Shown one piece after another: positions 42,004 through 49,464 of a stretch of DNA of 58,929 bases. The DNA is from CAYVQF01 sp964454015. Its GTDB lineage: Bacteria; Myxococcota_A; Bradymonadia; UBA4248. The DNA lies in contig CAYVQF010000034.1 of assembly GCA_964454015.1 (NCBI GenBank), positions 1 to 58,929 of the forward strand. Reading direction: 5' to 3'. The number at the start of each line of letters is the position of its first letter. Within the stretch, counting starts at the first letter, position 1. The notes under the pieces were generated by a model. That model saw only the letters and a program-made list of their open reading frames with translations, was not told the origin of the DNA and ran no database searches. Both the position numbers and the translations under genes were made by a program.

Positions 42004-43557
42004 ATGGTGCGCACAAAGTTGAAAATGTTGGGGCTGCTCGTGGTGGTGGGCGCTTGGGGGTGGGTCAGCGCCGCCTCGGCTGCAGATATCACGGAGGTCA
42101 TCGATGCGTTTGACGAGGTGCTCATCGAAGGGAAGATGGTGAGTGATCCTTTCGACCTGGTGATCAAGCCCACTTTCAAGCAGGTCTACGAGCACGCCAA
42201 GATTTCACGTGAAGCCAATTGTCTCGCCGGTGGTGGCCGCTGCGACGAAGACACCATCGTCATCAACAAAGAGATGCGCTACCGGCGCGTCATCAATCAG
42301 ATGGATCTGGACTTCGAGATCGGTGCCTACAAAGACTTGGCGCTGTCCATGAAGCTGCCGATTGTGTTCAGCGATGTGTCTTCGTGGAAGTTTGCCAAGA
42401 ACGGCGGCGCCGCTTGCCGCTGGGAGAACCCTGACAATCCGAAGTGCGTCAACGAGACCAACTCCAGCCTCTTCCCGAGTCAGGATCGGATTGAATCCGA
42501 CCTCTTGGATCCCACCTCGCCGTTTTCCACTTTCAGCTATTTCCCCTTGGCCGACGGCTGGACCGATGGCCCGTCGCGCTCGGGTGTGGGTGACATCACC
42601 TTCGGTATCGCGTGGTCTCCCTTCAATGATGTGCGCTCCTACAACCCCGAACAGCCTTGGCTCAACGACAGCGGCCGTTCGACGCTGACTTTGGGTTTGG
42701 ACTACACGGCGCCGACGGCCGAGGTGGCCAAGGTCACCAACGACGCCGTGGGGCGCGGGGTGCACGAGCTGGCGCTGCGGGTCGCGACGAGCCGTCGCTT
42801 CACCTATGTCGATCCCTACGCGCAGTTCCAGTTTGGCTTGCCCTTGCCGGCTTCTGACACCCTCTTCAAGGACTATGGCGGGGGGCAGCAGCGGGTAGGA
42901 CCGGGTCCCTGGGGCGATATCACCGTGGGTATCGAGTTCATCCCGTGGGAGAGTGTCACCAAAGAGTTTCAGCAATTCTTCAAGATCGACCTGCGCGGGC
43001 GCTTTGGTTACGTCGGCGAAGGGCGTGACTACGGCCCGTTTTTCGATGCCATCGGTGCCTCGGCTTGTCAGGGTTTGACCTGGAGCGACGTCCAAAGCGG
43101 TGGGCCGCGACCCGAGTGCGGGTGGATCGCCGAGAAGTGGTCGAACGCGGGTTTCGAGAATCTAGTGGAAGTCGATCCCCATGGCGCCCAGCGCAACCCG
43201 AACGTGGCGCTCTATGATGACGGGATCACCAATCATGAGGGTTTCGGACGTTTTGCCGCGCAGATTGGCTTCTACCTCCAGCCGGTGCAGTACGTTCAGC
43301 TTCGGTTGATGGCGGCCTTGGAGCATGAGCAGGGCCACTTCATGACCTTCAGCAAGGCCGGTAAGGACGTCCGTGGCCGCACGCCCGACACGGATGTTCC
43401 GAGCGAGTTTGAGCCCAAAGATGGGACGGTCTCTTTTGACGACGTCAAGGAACGCAATCCCACCTACAACCCGACTTATGACAGCGTTGGCAATCGCTTC
43501 CGCAAGGAAGAGACCACGATTTTCACCTGGGCCATTAGCTTGGCAGTACAGTTCTAG
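42004..43557 (+). CDS. Predicted outer-membrane beta-barrel protein
   Basis: A 517-residue protein. ATG 42004 (MVRTKLKMLGLLVVVGAWG) follows GAGGAGG; the signal is cut near SAASA. The mature part has many alternating strands with aromatic girdles, for example LTLGLDYTAPTAEVAK, RFTYVDPYAQFQFGL and VGIEFIPWESVTKEF. It ends IFTWAISLAVQF, a typical terminal aromatic strand for insertion by BamA. No family is recognised beyond a general outer-membrane barrel (MetA/transporter-like proteins are similar in style). Long loops contain Cys pairs. Confidence 0.78.
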   Translation: MVRTKLKMLGLLVVVGAWGWVSAASAADITEVIDAFDEVLIEGKMVSDPFDLVIKPTFKQVYEHAKISREANCLAGGGRCDEDTIVINKEMRYRRVINQMDLDFEIGAYKDLALSMKLPIVFSDVSSWKFAKNGGAACRWENPDNPKCVNETNSSLFPSQDRIESDLLDPTSPFSTFSYFPLADGWTDGPSRSGVGDITFGIAWSPFNDVRSYNPEQPWLNDSGRSTLTLGLDYTAPTAEVAKVTNDAVGRGVHELALRVATSRRFTYVDPYAQFQFGLPLPASDTLFKDYGGGQQRVGPGPWGDITVGIEFIPWESVTKEFQQFFKIDLRGRFGYVGEGRDYGPFFDAIGASACQGLTWSDVQSGGPRPECGWIAEKWSNAGFENLVEVDPHGAQRNPNVALYDDGITNHEGFGRFAAQIGFYLQPVQYVQLRLMAALEHEQGHFMTFSKAGKDVRGRTPDTDVPSEFEPKDGTVSFDDVKERNPTYNPTYDSVGNRFRKEETTIFTWAISLAVQF

Positions 43558-43661
43558 CAGAGGAGGTCGCGCTGGGGGGAGGTGTGGGCCTTTGCGTGGC
43601 CCACAGCGACATGGCCAGTCTCCGTACTTGTCAGGGCGCGCAGCAGGTGTTTGCGAGAGAC

Positions 43662-43692
43662 TTGACGATGACGGGCGATCTCCGCTTAGTAT
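43662..43692 (+). promoter_or_regulatory. Candidate promoter TTGACG-N19-TAGTAT
   Basis: TTGACG (43662-43667) and TAGTAT (43687-43692); the 19-nt spacer is longer than usual. It lies 147 nt before the ATG at 43839. Confidence 0.3.
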
Positions 43693-43838
43693 CGAGCGAA
43701 GCGACGTGGAAGCGTCGTCTCGGCATCAGACGATGCGGGTAGATGAGGCTGCGTGGGTCGAGGCCCATGCCGTTGGGGCGATAGACTGGGCGCGAGGGGC
43801 ACGTTGCTCGTCGTGCCTCCTGGTAGGAAAGGAAAGCG

Positions 43839-45644
43839 ATGCAGGTCATCAACTTTGCCACCTTGCCCGGCGTGAAGCCCGGCGAGCTGATTCCCAAGAC
43901 TTGTTTGGTGCAGCAGTTCCTCCGGGACAACAAACCAGATCTCAAGGCGTTCAAACTCTTTTTGCGCGAACACGACCTCTTCGACAAGGAACGCTTCGAA
44001 ATTCTGTGTCAGTTTTTCGATCTGGAGGTGATCAAGGGCAAGCCCATCGTGCCGAGCCCCTTTTTGCAACGATTGGGTGAGGTTTGGGATCCCGATGAGC
44101 GCAAGAAGCTGATCTTCAAGCATTTGGTCATGAAGAACCAGATCCTCGCCAAGTACGTCATGGACGGCTTGGCCGAGCGCCTCTACTCGACCAACGAGAT
44201 GTATCGTTTCATCACCAGCTACGTGTACCCAGGTGACTACATCACCCTGGTCAACTTCCGGGCGTGGATGGATTGGCTGGAGGCGAGTGAGCACATCAAA
44301 GTCATTGGCATCCGCTGGGGGCTGAGCCCGCTCGGCGAGGAGGGGATGAATATCATCAAGCTCATCGATGTGGATGAGCTACTCGAAGGAGATGGGGGAG
44401 ACTCCGAGGATGATGACGACGACGACGATGACGATGAGGATGACGCTGGGACAGAAGCAGCGGCGACCGAAGTGGATGACGACGCTGGTGAGGAGCCTGC
44501 CGAAGATGCGCCGCCGACTCCGGCGGAGATAGCGCCGCCGCCGCCCACTTTGGGGGCGCCCAGCTTGGGGGCGCCGCCGGCGCAGCGAGATGGCCTCGAG
44601 CCGGTCGCCGCGCCTCCGCGGGCTCCGGCGCAGGCTCCAACCCATGCGACGGCCGCGGCGCCTGGGTTCACCCATGGGGAGGCACAGGTAGTCTTTCCGG
44701 CGGGGGTCGAGACGGTCCAGGTCGTGGTGCAGCCCATCCGGCCCGAGGCGGCGGAGGTGCCGCTGCGTTTGGTGCGGGAGGCCTTTGCCCAGGCCGACGC
44801 GGAAGAGGAAACGGATGATTTCGGTGAGCCAGCGCCAGCGGTGCAGGTGCGCCTGGAGCAACTACGTCTCGATGAGGAGACGGTTGCCGAGAACCTGCGG
44901 GCGGTGCAGGCTTGGTGGCAGTCGCGGCCTGGCGGGCGGGTGCTGACGGCGCGCAGCTACGGGTTCAGCGCCGAGGCTTATGCCGCCGAGCCGTCCTATA
45001 CCCTCTATAGGCTGGCGTCGCTGGCCGTCTCCCTCTTTCGCTTTCAGGGTCGTTTGCAGGTAGGCAAAGGTGGGGAGGCTTTTGGTATTCTCGACCAAAT
45101 GGGCTTCTTTACGAACAGCTTCAAGAGTCGCAAGGGCATCGATGCCATTCTGGAGGCCTTGTTCAAGGGTGGCCTGGGACAGCGACCTGAGCTGTTTTCC
45201 AATCTGCACTACTTCCTCCTGTTCCGGCGCGCCCTCAAGGAGCTCAAAGACGAGGGCGTGCGAGAGATGGCCGAGAGTGACGGGCCTGATCTTCTTTTGG
45301 GCAAGTTGTGGGAACACCTCGGCGTCTTTTCCCTTCACTACGAGATCTTGTGGATTGCCCGCGAGCTCATGGAGATGGGGGCGTGGCCGCGTCAGGATCT
45401 TGCCCAGGTGGGCGTGGTTCCTCTGCCGAAGGTGCGGGAGAACGCTTTCCGGCTGGGCTTCATCGAGACCCCCTACGCGACGGATTTCCCGTCACTGGTT
45501 GCGGTGAGCCGGCGCTTGTCGCGCTTTTTTCCCGCAGCGCTGGGGTGGGAGGCGCCGTTGGTCTATTTCGAGCCCAAGCGCGTGTTGCACTATGATGCTG
45601 CAGAGGCAGCTTTCTTTACCAAGGATCAGTTGGGCATCGATTAG
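43839..45644 (+). CDS. Unknown two-domain protein with acidic linker, possible winged helix
   Basis: A 601-residue soluble protein; ATG 43839 follows AGGAAAG. Residues 1-180 are helical, ending in VNFRAWMDWLEASEHIKVI and IRWGLSPLGEEG, which has the look of a winged-helix with its wing (WL-G-I-x-LTxxG). Residues 185-230 hold a run of about 20 Asp/Glu. A Pro/Ala linker follows to about 285, then a second domain of about 250 residues (VQAWWQSRPGGRVLTARSYG to FSNLHYFLLFRRALKEL) with no recognisable family. It may contact DNA or protein; this is inference. The metallophosphoesterase gene follows after 60 nt. Confidence 0.7.
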   Translation: MQVINFATLPGVKPGELIPKTCLVQQFLRDNKPDLKAFKLFLREHDLFDKERFEILCQFFDLEVIKGKPIVPSPFLQRLGEVWDPDERKKLIFKHLVMKNQILAKYVMDGLAERLYSTNEMYRFITSYVYPGDYITLVNFRAWMDWLEASEHIKVIGIRWGLSPLGEEGMNIIKLIDVDELLEGDGGDSEDDDDDDDDDEDDAGTEAAATEVDDDAGEEPAEDAPPTPAEIAPPPPTLGAPSLGAPPAQRDGLEPVAAPPRAPAQAPTHATAAAPGFTHGEAQVVFPAGVETVQVVVQPIRPEAAEVPLRLVREAFAQADAEEETDDFGEPAPAVQVRLEQLRLDEETVAENLRAVQAWWQSRPGGRVLTARSYGFSAEAYAAEPSYTLYRLASLAVSLFRFQGRLQVGKGGEAFGILDQMGFFTNSFKSRKGIDAILEALFKGGLGQRPELFSNLHYFLLFRRALKELKDEGVREMAESDGPDLLLGKLWEHLGVFSLHYEILWIARELMEMGAWPRQDLAQVGVVPLPKVRENAFRLGFIETPYATDFPSLVAVSRRLSRFFPAALGWEAPLVYFEPKRVLHYDAAEAAFFTKDQLGID

Positions 45645-45704
45645 GGGAGCGCGCTTGGGCCGGCTGAGCGTGCTCAGTGGGACACGGCGCGCGGGTGAGG
45701 GCCG

Positions 45705-47390
45705 ATGCGGGTGAGGACGTTGCGAGAGCTGCGCCGGGGAAGGCTGAAGGGGCGCAAGGCGCAAGGGGGCCGCGACTTAGCCTTGCTCATCTGTAGCGAT
45801 TTCCACGTGGGTGAGTACTCCAAAGACCTGGAGCGCATTGCCTATGTCAAGCAGGCCCATCGCTTCGACCGCGAGTTCTGTGCCTTTCTCGAGTATTACG
45901 CCGTTCACCGCCAAGCAGAGCAGCCCTGGCGTCTGATTCTCAACGGTGATTTCATCGATTTCATCGCCGTGACCTTTCAACCCTCGGCGGAGGAAGTGGC
46001 GAGCCAGGGTGGCTTCGACTACAGCGCCGATGAGGCGCGTTTTGGTCTCGACAATACATCGCCCAAGTGTGTGTGGAAGTTGGAGCGCATCGCCGAGAGA
46101 CACGCGACCTTGTTCGTGTACTTGGCCGATTTCGTGGCCCGTGGCAATCATATCGCGTTGCTGTACGGCAATCACGATGTCGAGTTCTATTGGCCCGCGG
46201 TGCAGCAGCGTTTCGTTGACTTGGTGGTCGATGCCTATTTCGGTGCCGAGCGCGTCGATGGCGTGGATCCCGATGCCTTTCGGGCGCGGATTCGCTTTCA
46301 CCCCTGGTTTTACTACGTCCCAGGGGAGATCTACATCGAGCATGGCAACCAGTACGATGAGTTCTCCAGCTTCGAGAACCGTTTGCTGCCCCTGATGCCC
46401 CATGCCCAAGCTGCTTTGGCGATGCCCATATCGCACCAGGTCATCCGCTACTTCGTCAACCAATACCGGGGCTTTCGCAGCCATGACAAAGACGCTTGGA
46501 CCCTGAAGGATTATCTCCACTGGCTGCGTGGGCAAGGTTGGCAGAATACGCTGCACATCGGGCTGCTCTACGGCACACTTTTCACTCGCATATGGGCTTA
46601 TGCACGCACGTTCCGGGAAGCATCGCCGGAGCTGACGGCGCTCCAGGACGAGAACACGCGTTGTCTCGAAGCGTTGGAGATCAGCCATGAGATGCGTGCT
46701 GGCACCCTGAAGACGCTCAACGCGTTGCGGAGACGACCCGTGGAGATGGAGTGGGGCAAGACCCTGCAGCTCTCGGCGGTGGATAAGTACTTTTTGGTAT
46801 TACTGTTGGGTTCGGGATTGCTGACGGTCCTGGTGGGTGGCTTCTTTTTCGATGTTAGCCGCGACTTGGCGCCGACACAGGTGGGGAGCGCTCTCCGCTT
46901 GTTGGCCTTCGCCGTGGTTTTGCTCCTTGGCGTCGTGGGGTGGCAAGTGGCGAGTTGGGTGACGGCGCTCTTCGCCGGTGGGCGGCTGTCAACGGCGGTG
47001 GCGCCCAAGCTAGATGCGGCGGCGGCAGAGATCGCGCGGACCCTCGATGTGAAGCATGTGGTGATGGGCCACTCCCATCGTCCAGGGCAAGTGCGGCTGG
47101 CGGGGCAGAAGCCGCGCTTCTATACCAACACGGGGGCGTGGTTGGCGCCGCGCAAGCGCGAGCGTCATGACCCAGATTGTCGCTCACCGATCTGCTACGG
47201 GATCTATGAACCGCAGACGGGGATGGTGTCTTTGTATCGGTGGTGCACGCGCGAGATGGCGCCTGTGCCTTTTAGTGCCGGCGTCCGTGCAGAGTCCTTA
47301 GAGAGCGAGCGCATTCACCCCGCGGAGGTGGATCCAGAAGATCTGCTGGCAGGGCTGCGGGCTCGGGAAGCGCGTCGCCGCCGAGGGTGA
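45705..47390 (+). CDS. Membrane-associated calcineurin-like metallophosphoesterase
   Basis: A 561-residue protein. All metal-binding motifs are present: SDFHVG (DxH, about residue 30), LNGDFID (about 84), LLYGNHDVEFYW (GNHD, about 150), and VVMGHSHRPG (GHxH, about 455). Between the last two lie two hydrophobic segments (YFLVLLLGSGLLTVLVGGFFF, LRLLAFAVVLLLGVVGWQV, about 365-430), so the enzyme is membrane-attached by an inserted hairpin. It probably hydrolyses a phosphodiester or pyrophosphate bond, as UDP-diacylglucosamine hydrolases of this family do; the true substrate is unknown. It ends 3 nt from the convergent DUF4870 gene. Confidence 0.88.
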   Translation: MRVRTLRELRRGRLKGRKAQGGRDLALLICSDFHVGEYSKDLERIAYVKQAHRFDREFCAFLEYYAVHRQAEQPWRLILNGDFIDFIAVTFQPSAEEVASQGGFDYSADEARFGLDNTSPKCVWKLERIAERHATLFVYLADFVARGNHIALLYGNHDVEFYWPAVQQRFVDLVVDAYFGAERVDGVDPDAFRARIRFHPWFYYVPGEIYIEHGNQYDEFSSFENRLLPLMPHAQAALAMPISHQVIRYFVNQYRGFRSHDKDAWTLKDYLHWLRGQGWQNTLHIGLLYGTLFTRIWAYARTFREASPELTALQDENTRCLEALEISHEMRAGTLKTLNALRRRPVEMEWGKTLQLSAVDKYFLVLLLGSGLLTVLVGGFFFDVSRDLAPTQVGSALRLLAFAVVLLLGVVGWQVASWVTALFAGGRLSTAVAPKLDAAAAEIARTLDVKHVVMGHSHRPGQVRLAGQKPRFYTNTGAWLAPRKRERHDPDCRSPICYGIYEPQTGMVSLYRWCTREMAPVPFSAGVRAESLESERIHPAEVDPEDLLAGLRAREARRRRG

Positions 47391-47393
47391 CGC

Positions 47394-47777
47394 CTAGAAG
47401 GGCAGTTTGCTGAGGAAGGACTCGATGGGCTTGACGGTCCAGCAATGGCCTTCGAGGGCCTTCATGAGCGCGATGAGGCAGAAGAGCAAGAAGGGTAGGC
47501 CGAGCAGGCCCCAGAAGACGTAAAAGATGACTTTGCCGGCGTTCCAGTCGAGGGCGCCAAAGAGGTTGGCCATGCCCAGGAGAACTGTGCTGACGGCGAA
47601 CCAGATGAATGCGAGGACGAGGCCGTGCTTGGCGTGCCACTTGGCGTAGGCGTCTTGTTGCTCCATGACCAGCGGGATGGCTGGCAGGATCATGCAGCAG
47701 CCGAGAATCCAGAGGTAGGAGAGGAGCAACCAGGCGGTTCGGTTGGGCGAAGCTTCTAGGTCGTGCTCAGGATGCAT
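47394..47777 (-). CDS. DUF4870-type small membrane protein
   Basis: A 127-residue protein with four hydrophobic stretches: AWLLLSYLWILGCCMILPAI, HGLVLAFIWFAVSTVLLGMA, VIFYVFWGLLGLPFLLFCLI and their flanks. The pattern LLSYLWILGCCMILPAI, then AKWHAKHGLVLA, resembles DUF4870 (Tic20-like) proteins, in which a short helix pair flanks a conserved HAxQ/HGxxx. Function unknown. It starts at MHPEHDLEASPNRT, and a good minus-strand promoter lies upstream at 47843-47870. Confidence 0.78.
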   Translation of the reverse strand: MHPEHDLEASPNRTAWLLLSYLWILGCCMILPAIPLVMEQQDAYAKWHAKHGLVLAFIWFAVSTVLLGMANLFGALDWNAGKVIFYVFWGLLGLPFLLFCLIALMKALEGHCWTVKPIESFLSKLPF

Positions 47778-47842
47778 GGCGGTCGTTGTCGGAGAAGGGG
47801 GAGAGGCGCTCCGCCGGCGCTGGTGGTCAGAGCCACAGGAGC

Positions 47843-47870
47843 ATTATGGGGGAGGCGCTGGGGATGTCAA
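47843..47870 (-). promoter_or_regulatory. Candidate promoter TTGACA-N16-CATAAT
   Basis: On the minus strand, TTGACA (47870-47865) and CATAAT (47848-47843) with a 16-nt spacer, about 66 nt upstream of the ATG at 47777. It is one of the closest matches to the general bacterial consensus in the window. Confidence 0.55.
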
Positions 47871-47930
47871 ACCCTCGTGCCGTACCGAAGTGGAGGGGGG
47901 CGGTGCATTGGGCCAAGGAGCGGGCGGACT

Positions 47931-48410
47931 TTAGCGGGAGAGGCTGCGGATGGTGTCGGTGATGGCCAGGCTGTGGTGGTCGTAGTGGGTCAAGGGAGCG
48001 GCTGCTTCGATGGTGACCACTGTGTCTTGGGCGACGAAGACCGCCAAGGTGTAGCGAAAGGCTTCATCGTCGTAGCCCGTGCGAAAGTAGAGGACGCGGG
48101 CCGGTCCATCTTGGGTCATGACGTCGTCTTGATCGATGAGCTCATAGTTGCGCTGAAAGCGGAGCTCGTTCTCGAGGGCAGCGGCCCAAAAGGCGAGGTC
48201 ACCTTCGGGCTGCTGTCGTTGGATGCGCATGACGATGACGGCGCCATCGGCGGCGACGGCCTTATACACGGCGTTGGCCGTGCGGAGGTTCTGGGAAGGG
48301 ATGGCGACGAAGCCAGGCGGCGTGGTGACGCGCCATGAGGGCGTGGCCGGGCTTTGGCAGGCGATGAACTGGGAAATGAAGAGGATGAGGCAGAGGATGA
48401 GGCAACGCAT
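47931..48410 (-). CDS. Small hypothetical lipoprotein
   Basis: A 159-residue protein starting MRCLILCLILFISQFIAC: a short lipoprotein signal with Cys at about residue 18. The mature part has a mixed alpha/beta pattern (VYKAVAADGAVIVMRIQRQQ, PARVLYFRTGYDDEAFRYTLAV) like other short lipoproteins near stress or envelope genes. I recognise no family. It lies 36 nt downstream of the DUF4349 gene in the same leftward direction and may share its transcript. Confidence 0.7.
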   Translation of the reverse strand: MRCLILCLILFISQFIACQSPATPSWRVTTPPGFVAIPSQNLRTANAVYKAVAADGAVIVMRIQRQQPEGDLAFWAAALENELRFQRNYELIDQDDVMTQDGPARVLYFRTGYDDEAFRYTLAVFVAQDTVVTIEAAAPLTHYDHHSLAITDTIRSLSR

Positions 48411-48446
48411 GGCTATGGTTCTCGCGCAGAGGGCGTGGTGGTGCCG

Positions 48447-49253
48447 TCAGTTGTAGAGCGATGCGACCCCGTAGTCGCGCATCCAGTGGAAGGGGAGGGC
48501 GAGTCGCTTTTGGTTGAGACCGAGCTGGGTCGCGATGTTGGTGAAGGAGATGCTGACCGTGGAGAAGGCGACGTGGTTGGTGAGGAAGGCGAGGCGTCCC
48601 TTGATGTGTTCGATTTCGCTGGTCATACGCGCGAGCTCTGCTTCGATGGCGAGGGCATCTTGGACGTTCTGCGCCTTGTCGAGGAGTGCGGCGTAGCGGT
48701 CACGCAGTTCGAGGGCCGTGCGCAGGCGAATCTCCAGATCGAGGAACTCTTCGGTGACGTCTTGGCTGAGGATCTGCTCGCTTTCGACTTGTCCATAGGT
48801 ACGGATTTCTTGGAGATATCTGCGGAAGTGAGCGGCGGGTACCCGCACCACCACTTGGTGGTCCGTCATGGAGTCGAGCCAGCCATCGAGGCGCTCGGCG
48901 AAGGCCAAGGCGTTCTCCATGGCTTGGGCTGGGTGAAGGGTGGCGATGCGCAGATTGGCGCGATAAATCACGATACGTTGGAGGGGTGTCGTCGCCTCAG
49001 GGCGGGCTTGATGCTCTGAGGGCTGAGCTGGCGCTGCTTCTTTGGCGAGTCCGCCTTCGCCGCCGCTGGCGAGGTTCCTGTCGGTGAAATCGTAGGTGTT
49101 GGCCTCGCTCAACTTGTCGGCGGGAGGGGAGGCTGCGGCGGTGCGTGTCTCGCCCCAGTGGACGAGGCCTTCTTGGCGCGGATAGGCCCCACCGCCGCAG
49201 CCAAGAGACGAGACGAGGGCGATGAAGCAGAGGACGCGAATGCAAAGGGACAT
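48447..49253 (-). CDS. DUF4349 lipoprotein
   Basis: A 268-residue protein. Start MSLCIRVLCFIALVSSLGC (ATG 49253) gives lipobox SSLGC; the longer in-frame open stretch upstream is not supported. After a linker, residues about 90-265 match DUF4349: IVIYRANLRIATLHPAQAM, VRVPAAHFRRYLQEIRTYG, SEQILSQDVTEEFLDLEIRL and IEHIKGRLAFLTNHVAFSTVSI, with the long helical coiled-coil middle typical of the family. Predicted periplasmic and lipid-anchored. The family is common near efflux and anti-sigma genes; its role is uncertain. Confidence 0.85.
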   Translation of the reverse strand: MSLCIRVLCFIALVSSLGCGGGAYPRQEGLVHWGETRTAAASPPADKLSEANTYDFTDRNLASGGEGGLAKEAAPAQPSEHQARPEATTPLQRIVIYRANLRIATLHPAQAMENALAFAERLDGWLDSMTDHQVVVRVPAAHFRRYLQEIRTYGQVESEQILSQDVTEEFLDLEIRLRTALELRDRYAALLDKAQNVQDALAIEAELARMTSEIEHIKGRLAFLTNHVAFSTVSISFTNIATQLGLNQKRLALPFHWMRDYGVASLYN

Positions 49254-49326
49254 GGTGCAGACCTGCGGTAGTGGCGGTCGTGAGGTCGTGGCGCACGCGG
49301 CGCCGACGAGCGGCCAGGATGGGGGC

Positions 49327-49354
49327 AGCTTAGCGCAGGTGCAGTGGGCTGCAA
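49327..49354 (-). promoter_or_regulatory. Candidate promoter TTGCAG-N16-TAAGCT
   Basis: On the minus strand, TTGCAG (49354-49349) and TAAGCT (49332-49327) with a 16-nt spacer, 74 nt upstream of the DUF4349 ATG at 49253. Confidence 0.42.
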
Positions 49355-49383
49355 GGATTCTGTGAGGGGAGGTCACTTGCCCC

Positions 49384-49413
49384 TTGGGTGGGAGCGGGCG
49401 CGCGTGTTAGAAT
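49384..49413 (+). promoter_or_regulatory. Candidate promoter TTGGGT-N18-TAGAAT
   Basis: TTGGGT (49384-49389) and TAGAAT (49408-49413) with an 18-nt spacer, about 52 nt before the GTG at 49465. It lies just upstream of, and divergent from, the minus-strand promoter at 49327-49354. Confidence 0.45.
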
Positions 49414-49464
49414 CATGGCTTGATTGCGAGCGCGCGTCGACGAAGTGAACCACGAGGACGGCTG

